NCBI GenBank assembly: GCA_902635895.1
Contig: CACPPV010000006.1
Location: 1-64,000, forward strand
From: an uncultured Bacteroidota bacterium
GTDB taxonomy: Bacteria > Bacteroidota > Bacteroidia > Flavobacteriales > Flavobacteriaceae
DNA length: 64,000 nucleotides
Reading direction: 5' to 3'
Shown: in pieces, positions 8,200-17,319 of the stretch
Layout of the letters: each line of letters opens with the position of its first letter
Numbering within the stretch: the stretch's first letter is position 1
Made by a program: the position numbers and the translations under genes
Notes under the pieces: model-generated
What the model saw: the letters and a program-made list of their open reading frames with translations, nothing else
The model's database searches: none
Told to the model about the DNA's origin: nothing

Positions 8200-9558
8200 T
8201 TGAAAATAATTTCATCTTACTTATCAAAGACTCAAGAGTCATCAAGTCTAGCTTTATTCAGGTTAGGCTTTGGTTTTTTAATGACCTTTAGCATTGTAAG
8301 ATTTTGGTTAAAAGGTTGGATTAAGACAATGTACATCGACCCATCTTTTCATTTTACATTCTATGGATTTGAATGGGTTAAGCCAGTTGGAGAATATACA
8401 TACATATTGTTTTTCATATGTGGTTTATCAGCATTTTTAGTTGCTATAGGTTATAAGTACTACATTGCTATAATTACATTTTTTTTGTCATTTACATATA
8501 TCGAATTGATGGACAAAACCACTTATTTAAATCATTATTATTTTGTGAGTATACTAAGTTTTTTGATGATCTTTTTGCCATGTAATTCATCATATTCAAT
8601 AGATTCCTTTATAAAAAAGAAATCGTTTAAATATTCACCAAAATGGTGTGTTGACTCTATTAAAACCCTTCTATTTATTGTTTATTTTTATTCAGGTTTA
8701 GCTAAAATTAACCGGGATTGGTTATTTGAAGCTCAACCACTAAAAATATGGTTAGCAACTGGAAGTTATGATCTTCCCATAATTGGGTCCACTTTAATGC
8801 AGCAAGAATGGTTTCATTATTTCATGAGTTGGGGTGGTATGTTTTACGATTTATTAATACCATTTATATTATTATACAAACCAACAAGAATAATAGGATT
8901 TTCTCTTGTTGTATTTTTTCATGTATTTACAGCAGTACTATTCCCAATTGGAATGTTCCCCTACATAATGATAATTTCAACAATCATATTTTTCAGTTCT
9001 AATACCCATGAAAAAATTTTAAAATTTATTTTAAAACCTTTTAAAAATACAATCAAAAAAACAATAGAAATTGATAACATTAAAATAAAAAAAAACAAGT
9101 TTGCTATTTCATTGATTTCTCTATTTTTTGTTGTGCAATTTTTATTTCCGTTTAGATATGCTATCTATCCTGGAGAATTATTTTGGAATGAGGAGGGGTA
9201 CAGATTTTCTTGGCGTGTAATGTTAATGGAAAAAAGAGGATATACTACATTTAAGGTTGTTGATAATTCAAATGGAAATTCTTTTTTTGTTAGAAACGAT
9301 GAATTTCTTACTGAATTTCAAGAAAGACAAATGAGTTTTCAGCCAGATTTCATTTTAGAATATGCACATTTTTTAGGAGATCATTATAACAATAAAGGGT
9401 TGAACGATATTGAAATTTACGCAGAAAGTTATGTTGCACTAAATGGAAGAATCAATAAAAGATTTGTGAATCCTAAAATTGATTTATTAAAAGAAAAAAG
9501 AGGATTTAATTCAAAACACTGGATTATAGATTTAAATGAAGAAATTAATTATTTGTAA
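8200..9558 (+). CDS. Vitamin K-dependent gamma-carboxylase-like (HTTM) membrane protein
   Basis: A 452-residue integral membrane protein with a TTG start that gives a good N-terminus. It aligns by eye with the whole core of human GGCX. The segment DKTTYLNH at residues 105-112 matches DKTSWNNH of GGCX, which holds the lysine I recall as the catalytic base. FYSGLAKINRDWL at 163-175 and FHVFTAVLFPIGMFPYIMI at 240-258 match later segments, and the soluble C-terminal part with GYRFSWRVMLMEKRGYTTFKV also corresponds. Known members oxidise vitamin K hydroquinone to carboxylate glutamates or act as epoxidases. The bacterial role here is unknown. The gene overlaps the TonB receptor gene by 23 bases, so the two are translationally coupled. 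Confidence 0.87.
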   Translation: MKIISSYLSKTQESSSLALFRLGFGFLMTFSIVRFWLKGWIKTMYIDPSFHFTFYGFEWVKPVGEYTYILFFICGLSAFLVAIGYKYYIAIITFFLSFTYIELMDKTTYLNHYYFVSILSFLMIFLPCNSSYSIDSFIKKKSFKYSPKWCVDSIKTLLFIVYFYSGLAKINRDWLFEAQPLKIWLATGSYDLPIIGSTLMQQEWFHYFMSWGGMFYDLLIPFILLYKPTRIIGFSLVVFFHVFTAVLFPIGMFPYIMIISTIIFFSSNTHEKILKFILKPFKNTIKKTIEIDNIKIKKNKFAISLISLFFVVQFLFPFRYAIYPGELFWNEEGYRFSWRVMLMEKRGYTTFKVVDNSNGNSFFVRNDEFLTEFQERQMSFQPDFILEYAHFLGDHYNNKGLNDIEIYAESYVALNGRINKRFVNPKIDLLKEKRGFNSKHWIIDLNEEINYL

Positions 9559-11956
9559 AATTTTATTGCTGTCTCTTTTCCAGAAATCATTCACACAAGA
9601 AAAGATTTCAGGCTATATTTTTGATGAAATAACTAATGATCCAGTCGAAAATGTTACCGTTTTTGATAATTACAGTGATGGCGTGGTTTTTTCAAATAAA
9701 AATGGATTTTTTGAGTTTGTAAAAAATAAAAGAACTATTGAAATAAGTTTTTATAAGGAAGGTTACAATCTTTTTAGTTTAACTGATAGTATAAAACCAA
9801 AAAATAATATTATAAAATTATCTTCGAGAATTGAAAAACTTAACGAGGTAGTTGTCAGAGCCAACAGAAAAAAGATTTTTCAAATTAAAAGAATGTTAGA
9901 TTTTGAAGGCACATCTGTATTTGCTGGAAAAAAAAATGAAGTAATTCTTTTGGACCTTTCAATGGCTAACATGGCATCTAATAATGCCCGTCAGATTTAT
10001 AATCAAATTCCTGGATTAAATATTTATCAAAACGATGATGGTGGATTACAATTAAATATTGGAGGAAGAGGACTTAATCCTAATAGGACATCAAATTTTA
10101 ATACTAGACAAAATGGCTATGACATTAGCGCAGACGCACTTGGATATCCGGAAAGCTATTATACCCCACCAGCAGAAGGTTTGAGAGAAATACAGATTTT
10201 ACGAGGAGCTGCCTCACTTCAATATGGAACTCAATTTGGAGGACTTGTTAATTTTGTAATGAAAAAACCCAATTACGACAAAAACATTGAACTCATTACT
10301 AGAAATACATTAGGGTCAAATAATTTGTACACTAATTTTACAAGCCTTAGTAAAAGTGGAAAAAAATTAAGTTATTATGGGTACATCAATTATAAGAAGG
10401 GTGATGGATTTAGGGATAATTCTAAATTTGAATCGACAAACACTTTTCAGTATTTAGAATATAAATTTAACAATTCAACTACCTTAAGTTCAGAGATCAC
10501 ATACCTAAGTTATCTGGCTCAACAAGCTGGAGGACTAACTGATGAAATGTTTAAAAATAACCCTTACCAAAGTAATCGTTCCAGAAACTGGTTTGAGATA
10601 GAATGGCTACTATATAGCCTAAGATTTGATAAGGAAATTTCAAAAAACATAAACTTTAGTTTTAATTTTTTTGGCCTAGAAGCTAAAAGAAATTCACTTG
10701 GTTTTAGAACCAATAGAGTAAGCCAAATTGATTCTGGCGAGGAAAGAGATTTGATTAAGGGTGAGTTTTCGAATTATGGACTAGAAACTCGCTTATTGAC
10801 CAATTACAAAATATTAAATAAAAAATCTTTTTTTCTATTTGGAATTAGATATTATAATTCAAATTCTTCAAGTGCCCAAGGCCCTGGATCTAAAGATTCT
10901 AATCCAAATTTTAATTTTCAAAACTTAACATTTCCTAACTATACAAATCAATCAGATTATTCATATCCAAATCAAAATATATCATTATTTGGTGAAAATA
11001 TTTTTTATCTGAGCGATAAAATATCACTTACACCAGGATTCAGATTTGAAAAAATAAAAACCAAAAGTGATGGTTTTTATAAAAAAATTAATTTGGATGC
11101 AGCAGGTAATGTCATCTTTAATGAAACATATAAAGAAAATGATGAAAAAAATAGAGACTTTTTACTACTTGGATTAGGCTTGAGTTATAAATTGAATAGA
11201 AATCTTGAATTGTATTCAAACATTAGCGAGAACTACAGATCAGTTACGTTTGCGGATATAAGTACTATCAATCCTGCTTATGCAATTAATCCAGAAATTG
11301 ATGATGAAAAAGGGTATACTTTTGATTTAGGTTTTAGAGGAAATTTTAAAAGAAAAATTTCTTACGATGCTAATATTTTTCTTTTAAAATATGAAGATAG
11401 AATAGGATTTATTCAAAAAGTTTTCCCTGACGGCAATGTTAAAAGTGAAAGAGGAAATGTAGGTAATGCTGTAATAAGTGGAATTGAAACCTTATTGGAA
11501 TTTGATTTAAACGAAATAGTACTTAAAAACAATGACTTTGACTTTACTTTCTTTACAAACTATTCTTACATAAATTCAAGGTATTTAGAATCAGACCAAG
11601 TTGGTATTGAAGGAAAAAATGTAGAGTTTGTTCCTGATCATAATTTGAAAACTGGATTTAAATTTGGTTACAAAAATCTCTTAATAAACTTTCAATATTC
11701 TTACTTATCTAAACAATTCACTGATTCATCAAATGCAGAAAGCGGAAATTTAAGTGGAGTCATAGGTCAAATTCCATCATATGGACTTGCTGATTTATCA
11801 ATGTCTTACAAATTAAATAAAATGAAATTTGAAACTGGGTTGAATAATATATTTAACAAGGAATATTTCACAAGAAGAGCTACTGGATATCCTGGCCCTG
11901 GAATTATTCCCTCACCACCAAGAAATTTTTATTTAACAATTCAGTATAAATTTTGA
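9536..11956 (+). CDS. TonB-dependent outer-membrane receptor of the iron locus
   Basis: An 806-residue receptor. A signal peptide (about residues 1-20) is followed by a carboxypeptidase-regulatory-like fold (about 22-100), a plug domain (about 125-240, with SNNARQIYNQIPGLNIY and LREIQILRGAASLQYG) and a barrel of about 560 residues ending in the aromatic FYLTIQYKF. The plug resembles FecA-type ferric-siderophore or citrate receptors. Its start lies inside the end of the carboxylase-like gene. It ends 6 bases before the convergent dtd stop. The operon context with imelysin and the divergent Fe(III) importer argues for an iron chelate as ligand, but the exact ligand is not readable. Confidence 0.92.
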   Translation: MKKLIICKILLLSLFQKSFTQEKISGYIFDEITNDPVENVTVFDNYSDGVVFSNKNGFFEFVKNKRTIEISFYKEGYNLFSLTDSIKPKNNIIKLSSRIEKLNEVVVRANRKKIFQIKRMLDFEGTSVFAGKKNEVILLDLSMANMASNNARQIYNQIPGLNIYQNDDGGLQLNIGGRGLNPNRTSNFNTRQNGYDISADALGYPESYYTPPAEGLREIQILRGAASLQYGTQFGGLVNFVMKKPNYDKNIELITRNTLGSNNLYTNFTSLSKSGKKLSYYGYINYKKGDGFRDNSKFESTNTFQYLEYKFNNSTTLSSEITYLSYLAQQAGGLTDEMFKNNPYQSNRSRNWFEIEWLLYSLRFDKEISKNINFSFNFFGLEAKRNSLGFRTNRVSQIDSGEERDLIKGEFSNYGLETRLLTNYKILNKKSFFLFGIRYYNSNSSSAQGPGSKDSNPNFNFQNLTFPNYTNQSDYSYPNQNISLFGENIFYLSDKISLTPGFRFEKIKTKSDGFYKKINLDAAGNVIFNETYKENDEKNRDFLLLGLGLSYKLNRNLELYSNISENYRSVTFADISTINPAYAINPEIDDEKGYTFDLGFRGNFKRKISYDANIFLLKYEDRIGFIQKVFPDGNVKSERGNVGNAVISGIETLLEFDLNEIVLKNNDFDFTFFTNYSYINSRYLESDQVGIEGKNVEFVPDHNLKTGFKFGYKNLLINFQYSYLSKQFTDSSNAESGNLSGVIGQIPSYGLADLSMSYKLNKMKFETGLNNIFNKEYFTRRATGYPGPGIIPSPPRNFYLTIQYKF

Positions 11957-11962
11957 TTTAAA

Positions 11963-12418
11963 CTAATAGGATCGATTTTTGGAATCTATCATAATGGTAA
12001 CCGGGCCATCATTTTCTATCTTAACCAGCATATCTGCTCCAAAAACTCCAGCATGTGGTTTTTTATTTAATTTATTTTCCATTAGAGTTAAAAACTGATC
12101 GTAAACTTTTTTTGCATAATCACTTTTAGCAGCTCTAATATAAGAGGGTCTATTTCCCTTTTTGGTCATTGCATGCAAAGTAAACTGACTAATTATTAAT
12201 ATTTCACCATCAATATCCACCAAGGATTTGTTCATAACCTTACCTTCATCATCAAAAATTCTTAACTGAGAAACTTTTTTACAAATCCAGTCAATATCAT
12301 CAAAATCATCACTGTCCTCAATTCCAATCAATAAAACAATTCCTTGATTTATTTTAGAAATTATTTGATTATCAACCTCCACACTTCCACTCTTAACTCT
12401 TTGAATCAGTGCCCTCAT
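11963..12418 (-). CDS. dtd: D-aminoacyl-tRNA deacylase
   Basis: Cytoplasmic proofreading enzyme that hydrolyses D-amino acids from tRNA, active as a dimer. The 151 residues carry both DTD signatures: ISQFTLHA near residue 77 and the C-terminal NDGPVTIMID near 136, whose cis-Gly-Pro forms the chiral filter. It ends 6 bases from the convergent TonB receptor gene and starts 9 bases after the rsgA stop, so it is the last gene of the Phe/Tyr operon run. Confidence 0.95.
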   Translation of the reverse strand: MRALIQRVKSGSVEVDNQIISKINQGIVLLIGIEDSDDFDDIDWICKKVSQLRIFDDEGKVMNKSLVDIDGEILIISQFTLHAMTKKGNRPSYIRAAKSDYAKKVYDQFLTLMENKLNKKPHAGVFGADMLVKIENDGPVTIMIDSKNRSY

Positions 12419-12427
12419 AAATAAGAA

Positions 12428-13354
12428 TTATCTAAAATTATTTTCATCATCATTTAATATACTTAAGTAATTAACGTATCTGGATTCTGATATATCATTA
12501 GCTTCCAGTGCAGATTTTACGGCACAATTTGGTTCATTTAAATGTAAACAGTTATTAAACTTACAATTAGTACTTAATTTAGCAATTTCAACAAAATAAC
12601 CGCCTATTTCATTCTTTTCAATATCGATTAGTCCAAATCCTTTAATACCTGGACTATCAATTACTTTAGCTCCGTTATTAAAATCAAACATTTCTGCAAA
12701 GGTAGTAGTATGTTGTCCCTGTTCGTTTTGTTTTGAAATTTCAGAAGTTTTCAAGTTTAAGTTTGAATCTAAAGCATTCATCATACTACTTTTCCCAACA
12801 CCACTATGACCTGTAAATACAGAAACATTATTTTCCATAAATTTTTTAACTTTTTCAATATTTGTTTTTTGTTTAACTGAAATTTTTAAACATTGATATC
12901 CGATAGATGTGTAAGTCTTATATAACTTTTCAATATAATCAGTATCATCTTTGTCATAGGAATCGATTTTATTGAAAAGAATTATTGTATTAATTCCAAA
13001 AGATTCAGTTGACAAAAGAACTCTATCAATAAAAAGAGATGAAGTAGAAGGGTTTGAAGGTGTTACAAATAGAAAACAGTAATCGATATTAGATGCTAAT
13101 ATATGGCTCTGTTTAGACAGATTAACAGATTTCCTAATAATATAATTCTTTCTTGGTTCAATTTTAGTGATTACTCCTCTCTGTTCTTTTTCATCATTTA
13201 TTTCAAAAAAAACATAGTCACCAACTGCAACAGGATTAGTGCTTTTGATTCCCAAAGAACGAAATTTTCCTTTAATACTGCATTTATAAACCTCATGAGA
13301 ATCGGTATGAACATCGTACCAATTCCCTGTTGATTTATAAACTAATCCTTTCAT
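12428..13354 (-). CDS. rsgA: Ribosome small-subunit-dependent GTPase A
   Basis: Circularly permuted GTPase that helps 30S subunit maturation. The N-terminal OB-fold (to about residue 70) is followed by the permuted G motifs: LFNKID (G4, near 125), GHSGVGKSS (G1, near 182), TTT (G2) and DSPGIKGFG (G3, near 229). The C-terminal zinc-binding CKFNNCLHLNEPNCAV (near 270) completes the family pattern. The 308-residue length is normal. It starts 8 bases downstream of the DAHP synthase gene, within the aromatic operon. Confidence 0.96.
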   Translation of the reverse strand: MKGLVYKSTGNWYDVHTDSHEVYKCSIKGKFRSLGIKSTNPVAVGDYVFFEINDEKEQRGVITKIEPRKNYIIRKSVNLSKQSHILASNIDYCFLFVTPSNPSTSSLFIDRVLLSTESFGINTIILFNKIDSYDKDDTDYIEKLYKTYTSIGYQCLKISVKQKTNIEKVKKFMENNVSVFTGHSGVGKSSMMNALDSNLNLKTSEISKQNEQGQHTTTFAEMFDFNNGAKVIDSPGIKGFGLIDIEKNEIGGYFVEIAKLSTNCKFNNCLHLNEPNCAVKSALEANDISESRYVNYLSILNDDENNFR

Positions 13355-13361
13355 TATGTTA

Positions 13362-14444
13362 TTAGCTATTGATAACTTTGTTTTGATTATTAATAGATTC
13401 TTGATGAATTGCTTTAAACATTCTTAAAACGAATTCTTCGCTTAATCCTTTTTTTTCACCCTCTAAAATCATATTACCTAAGATCTCATTCCATCTTTTA
13501 GTTTGCAGTACAGCAACATTTTTTTTCTTTTTCAATTCACCTATAGAAATAGCAACATTCATCCTTTTACCCAAAGTTTCAAGTAAACCGTGATCAATCA
13601 CATCTATTTGTGTTCTTAAAGTATTTAATTGATTCTTATAATCAGCCTCCTCGCTTGTTAAAGTTCTGATTTTTAAATCATTCATCATTTTAACAAGAAC
13701 AGATGGGGTTATTTGTTGGGCAGCATCACTCCAAGCATTATCAGGATCAATATGTGTTTCAATCATTAATCCATCAAAATTAAGATCAAGAGCTGTTTGT
13801 GAAATGTCTTGTAGAATATCTCTTCTTCCTGCAATGTGTGAAGGATCACAAATCAATGGTAAATCAGGAAACTTATTTTGAAGTTCAATTGGCAATTGCC
13901 ATTCTGGATTGTTTCTGTATTTAGATTTTTCGTAAGTTGAGAATCCTCTGTGAATAACACCAAGTTTTTTAATATTGGCAGAATATAATCTTTCAATTCC
14001 CCCAAGCCATAGTGAAAGATCAGGGTTTACTGGATTTTTTACTAAAACAATTTTATCAGTTCCATTTAATGCATCTGCAATTTCTTGAACTATAAACGGA
14101 CTAACAGTTGATCTAGCACCTATCCAAAGTACGTCAATATCATATTCAAGTGCTAATTTAACATGACTAGCATTCGCCACTTCAGTTGCAGTTAAAAGAC
14201 CTGTTTCTTTTTTTACTTTGTCCAACCATTTAAGACCAATTGCTCCAACTCCCTCAAACATCCCTGGTCGAGTTCTTGGTTTCCAAATTCCAGCTCTGTA
14301 GACTGATACGTCTGTATCTTTTAAATCGTGAGCAATTTTTAATACTTGATCTTCAGTTTCCGCACTACAAGGACCAGCTATTACCAACGGGTGTTTTAAA
14401 TTAAACTCATTAAGCCAAGTTCTCATTTCTTTTCTGTTTTCCAT
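13362..14444 (-). CDS. Bifunctional DAHP synthase / chorismate mutase
   Basis: Two-domain enzyme of 360 residues. Residues about 10-255 form a DAHP synthase of the KDO8PS-like (type I-beta) group, with LVIAGPCSAETEDQV near the start, YRAGIWKPRTRPGMFEGVG near 50 and CDPSHIAGRRD near 195. It condenses phosphoenolpyruvate with erythrose-4-phosphate. Residues about 265-355 form an AroQ-type helical chorismate mutase (LRTQIDVIDHGLLETLGKRM), which converts chorismate to prephenate. The fusion of first and branch-point steps is usual in Bacteroidota and lets prephenate or aromatic products control entry. It lies 3 bases after tyrA in the attenuated operon. Confidence 0.94.
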   Translation of the reverse strand: MENRKEMRTWLNEFNLKHPLVIAGPCSAETEDQVLKIAHDLKDTDVSVYRAGIWKPRTRPGMFEGVGAIGLKWLDKVKKETGLLTATEVANASHVKLALEYDIDVLWIGARSTVSPFIVQEIADALNGTDKIVLVKNPVNPDLSLWLGGIERLYSANIKKLGVIHRGFSTYEKSKYRNNPEWQLPIELQNKFPDLPLICDPSHIAGRRDILQDISQTALDLNFDGLMIETHIDPDNAWSDAAQQITPSVLVKMMNDLKIRTLTSEEADYKNQLNTLRTQIDVIDHGLLETLGKRMNVAISIGELKKKKNVAVLQTKRWNEILGNMILEGEKKGLSEEFVLRMFKAIHQESINNQNKVINS

Positions 14445-14446
14445 TT

Positions 14447-15292
14447 TTATTTTTTGTTTAATATTTCTTTAATTCGATTTGTATTGTTTAAAATTTTATT
14501 TAGTTCTTCATCATTTTCTTCAACAATAAGCTCTTTTAATAAATTTAAATTTGTTACATATTCATCAATTGCAGCCGCTAAATTAGTTTTATTTTGTAAG
14601 AAAATAGGAGTCCATGTATTAGGACTACTTTTTGCTAATCTAACTGTGGATTCGAAACCACTTCCAGCCAAATCAAAAATATTGTTCTCATTTTTTTCTT
14701 TTTCAATAACTGTTTTACCAAGCATAAATGAACTAACATGGGAAAGATGAGAGACATAGGCAACATGAACATCATGAGATTTTGGATCCATATAAATTGT
14801 TTTCATTTTTAAAGCATCAAAAATTTCAAGTGCTAATTTTCCAAGTTTTTTATCGGTTTTTTCAAATTCACATATTATGTTGGTTTTTCCTACATAAAGT
14901 CCTTTAATAGCTGCTGTAGGTCCTGAAAATTCAGTACCAGCCATTGGGTGTGCAGCTAAAAAATTAGATCTTTTCTCATGGTTTTTTAAGTACTTACATA
15001 TAGGTTCTTTGGTTGAACCAACATCAAAAACTAAAGTATTATCTCCAACAACATCAAGAACCTTATCAATTAAACCAAATATGTTATTTACTGGAACTGA
15101 TATCAAAATTAAATCCATTTTATTTAGATCCTTGTAATCGATTTTATGATCAATTAATCCTAGCTCAAGAGCTTCATCTAAATTTTTACTTGAAGAATCT
15201 ATTCCAAAAATTTCAGAATTAGGAAATGGTTTTTTTATATCAAGAGCAAATGAACCTCCCATTAATCCTAAACCAATTATACCTACTTTCAT
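14447..15292 (-). CDS. tyrA: Prephenate dehydrogenase
   Basis: NAD(P)-dependent conversion of prephenate to 4-hydroxyphenylpyruvate, the tyrosine branch. The N-terminal Rossmann motif is GIIGLGLMGGSFAL (residues 4-17). The catalytic histidine region appears as AAHPMAGTEFSGP near 114 and the helical dimer domain follows, with HDVHVAYVSHLSHV near 174. The 281-residue length is normal, with no ACT domain. It overlaps the upstream aminotransferase gene by 4 bases. Confidence 0.94.
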   Translation of the reverse strand: MKVGIIGLGLMGGSFALDIKKPFPNSEIFGIDSSSKNLDEALELGLIDHKIDYKDLNKMDLILISVPVNNIFGLIDKVLDVVGDNTLVFDVGSTKEPICKYLKNHEKRSNFLAAHPMAGTEFSGPTAAIKGLYVGKTNIICEFEKTDKKLGKLALEIFDALKMKTIYMDPKSHDVHVAYVSHLSHVSSFMLGKTVIEKEKNENNIFDLAGSGFESTVRLAKSSPNTWTPIFLQNKTNLAAAIDEYVTNLNLLKELIVEENDEELNKILNNTNRIKEILNKK

Positions 15293-16440
15293 AAGTCGAT
15301 TCTTTTTAGTGATTCAACAATTTTACTTTCATCGACACATAAGGAAAATCTAACATAGCCCTCCCCATTAGAGCCAAAAATGGTTCCAGGTGCAATAAAA
15401 ATATTTTTTTCTAACAATAAATTTTCAATAAAACTTTCAGCACAAGGATTTTTACCAGGTAGCTTTGCCCATACAAATAATCCTTTTGAATTTCTATCAT
15501 ATGAACAATTTAATTTATCTGCAATTTTCCAAATTAATTCTCTTCGTTTTGAATAAACTTCATTTAAATTTTCAAACCATGTGTCACTTAAATTTAAAGC
15601 TGAAATAGCCCCTTTTTGAATTCCATAGAAAATTCCTGAATCCATATTACTTTTTACCTTTAAAACTCTTGAAATATTTAAATCAGATCCCACTAACATT
15701 CCTACTCTCCATCCAGACATATTAAAAGATTTACTAAGAGAGTTTAACTCCATCGCTACATCTTTTGAACCATTTACTTTTAATATACTTAGATAATCAT
15801 TATTTAAAATAAAACTGTAAGGATTGTCATTTACAATTAAAATACTATTTCTTTTAGCAAACTCTATCAGTTCTTCATATTGGTTCACATCAACAGATGC
15901 ACCAGTAGGCATATGAGGATAATTCACCCACATTAACTTTACTTTTGAAAGGTCACTTTTTTCTAATTCAGTAAGATCTGGAAACCAATTGTTACTTTCA
16001 TTTAGGTCATAAAATCTTGGCTTAGCCTCAACCAAATTAGTGACCGAAAAATAAGTAGGGTATCCTGGGTTTGGAATTAATACTTCATCACCAGGGTTTA
16101 AAAAAGCAAGTGAAATATGCATAATTCCCTCTTTAGAACCCATTAATGGAAGCACCTCATTTTCTGAGTTTAAGTCAACTTGGAAATAATTTTGATAAAA
16201 CTTTGATATGGATTTCCTAAATTCTGGTAATCCCTGATAGCTTTGATATTTATGAGCATTTTGATCTGATAAGCTATTTTTTATTTCATCAATCACATTT
16301 TTTGAAGGATACAAGTCTGGACTTCCAATACCCATATTAATTACAGGCTTACCAGAGCTTATCATTTTAGAAACCTCTCTTAATTTTTTTGAGAAGTAAT
16401 ATTCTTCAACAGTATTTAATCTTTTCGAATGTGTAATCAT
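15289..16440 (-). CDS. Class I/II aminotransferase of the aromatic operon
   Basis: Fold-type I PLP aminotransferase of 383 residues. PLP lysine lies in SLSKSFNMSGWRVG near residue 238, with ASVDVNQYEELIEFA and NDNPYSF before it and RFSLCVDE at the end. Position between pheA and tyrA, with 4-base overlaps on both sides, suggests that it interconverts phenylpyruvate or 4-hydroxyphenylpyruvate with Phe or Tyr. It might instead act on prephenate or aspartate. The specificity is inferred from context only. Confidence 0.9.
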   Translation of the reverse strand: MITHSKRLNTVEEYYFSKKLREVSKMISSGKPVINMGIGSPDLYPSKNVIDEIKNSLSDQNAHKYQSYQGLPEFRKSISKFYQNYFQVDLNSENEVLPLMGSKEGIMHISLAFLNPGDEVLIPNPGYPTYFSVTNLVEAKPRFYDLNESNNWFPDLTELEKSDLSKVKLMWVNYPHMPTGASVDVNQYEELIEFAKRNSILIVNDNPYSFILNNDYLSILKVNGSKDVAMELNSLSKSFNMSGWRVGMLVGSDLNISRVLKVKSNMDSGIFYGIQKGAISALNLSDTWFENLNEVYSKRRELIWKIADKLNCSYDRNSKGLFVWAKLPGKNPCAESFIENLLLEKNIFIAPGTIFGSNGEGYVRFSLCVDESKIVESLKRIDL

Positions 16441-17258
16441 TTCATTTGATTTTTATAAACTCCCAAAACCTTGAGAGACTCGGCCTCATTTTTTATAATA
16501 TTAACTGCATTGTTAAAATCGTCTAAGGAAATAAACGTTGTATCAACAAAAAATGAATATTTCCACGGTATTTCAATAATTGGAAGCGATTGAATTTTAG
16601 TAAGATTTAAATTATATTTTTTTAAAATGTTTAAAACTAAAGCTAGGCTACCTGTCTCATGACTTAAAGAAAATTTTAATGAAGCTTTATTTAACAACCC
16701 ACCATTTTTGATTTTATTTTTAGAAACAATCACAAATCGAGTTTGGTTTTTCTTTATTGTTTGAATGTTCTTTGAGATGATATCCAAATCATAAATTTTA
16801 GCAGCTTGAACACTTGCAACAGCTGCAGTATCTTTAACATTATTTTCTGAAATTCTTTTAGCAACTTCTGCTGTATCTTTTTCCTCAACCAAAGTTATAT
16901 GCGGGTATTTTTTAAAAAATCTTTTACATTGAAGTAATGCCATTGGATGAGAAGAAACATACTTTATATCTTCTATTTTTGATCCAGGAAGAACCATAAG
17001 CTGATGGTTAATATTAATAAAATATTCACCAACAATATACAAGTCATGAGAATCAATCAAAGCGTAATTTGGAATAATAGATCCAGCTATTGAATTTTCA
17101 ATTGCCATAACTCCAAATTCAGACTCACCTTTATTAACGGACAAAGCCAAATCATCAAAAGATAAAAACTCATTTACAATTAATGACTTTCCAAAATAAT
17201 CTTTTGCCACTTGATCGTGATATGATCCCTTGATTCCTTGAATCCCAACTGTTTTCAT
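16437..17258 (-). CDS. pheA: Prephenate dehydratase
   Basis: Converts prephenate to phenylpyruvate, the phenylalanine branch. The catalytic domain (about residues 1-180) includes GIQGIKGSYHDQVA, EFGVMAIENSIAGSI and the TRFVIVSK motif near 172. An ACT domain follows, with SHETGSLALVLNILKKYNL, which in this family binds phenylalanine for feedback inhibition. The 273 residues form a stand-alone enzyme without a mutase domain, which is instead fused to DAHP synthase three genes downstream. It is the first structural gene of the operon, directly behind the attenuator terminator. Confidence 0.95.
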   Translation of the reverse strand: MKTVGIQGIKGSYHDQVAKDYFGKSLIVNEFLSFDDLALSVNKGESEFGVMAIENSIAGSIIPNYALIDSHDLYIVGEYFININHQLMVLPGSKIEDIKYVSSHPMALLQCKRFFKKYPHITLVEEKDTAEVAKRISENNVKDTAAVASVQAAKIYDLDIISKNIQTIKKNQTRFVIVSKNKIKNGGLLNKASLKFSLSHETGSLALVLNILKKYNLNLTKIQSLPIIEIPWKYSFFVDTTFISLDDFNNAVNIIKNEAESLKVLGVYKNQMK

Positions 17259-17266
17259 ATTTATTT

Positions 17267-17295
17267 AAAAAAAAAGTCCTGATTTTATCAGGACT
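17267..17295 (-). terminator. Attenuator terminator in the phe/tyr leader
   Basis: On the minus strand AGTCCTGA-TAAAA-TCAGGACT is followed by nine T residues, 9 bases before the pheA ATG. The 5' arm AGTCCTG is also exactly complementary to CAGGACT at 17339-17333 inside the leader peptide gene, giving mutually exclusive terminator and antiterminator forms. Confidence 0.9.
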
Positions 17296-17319
17296 CATTA
17301 AAATATATTTTATTAATTA

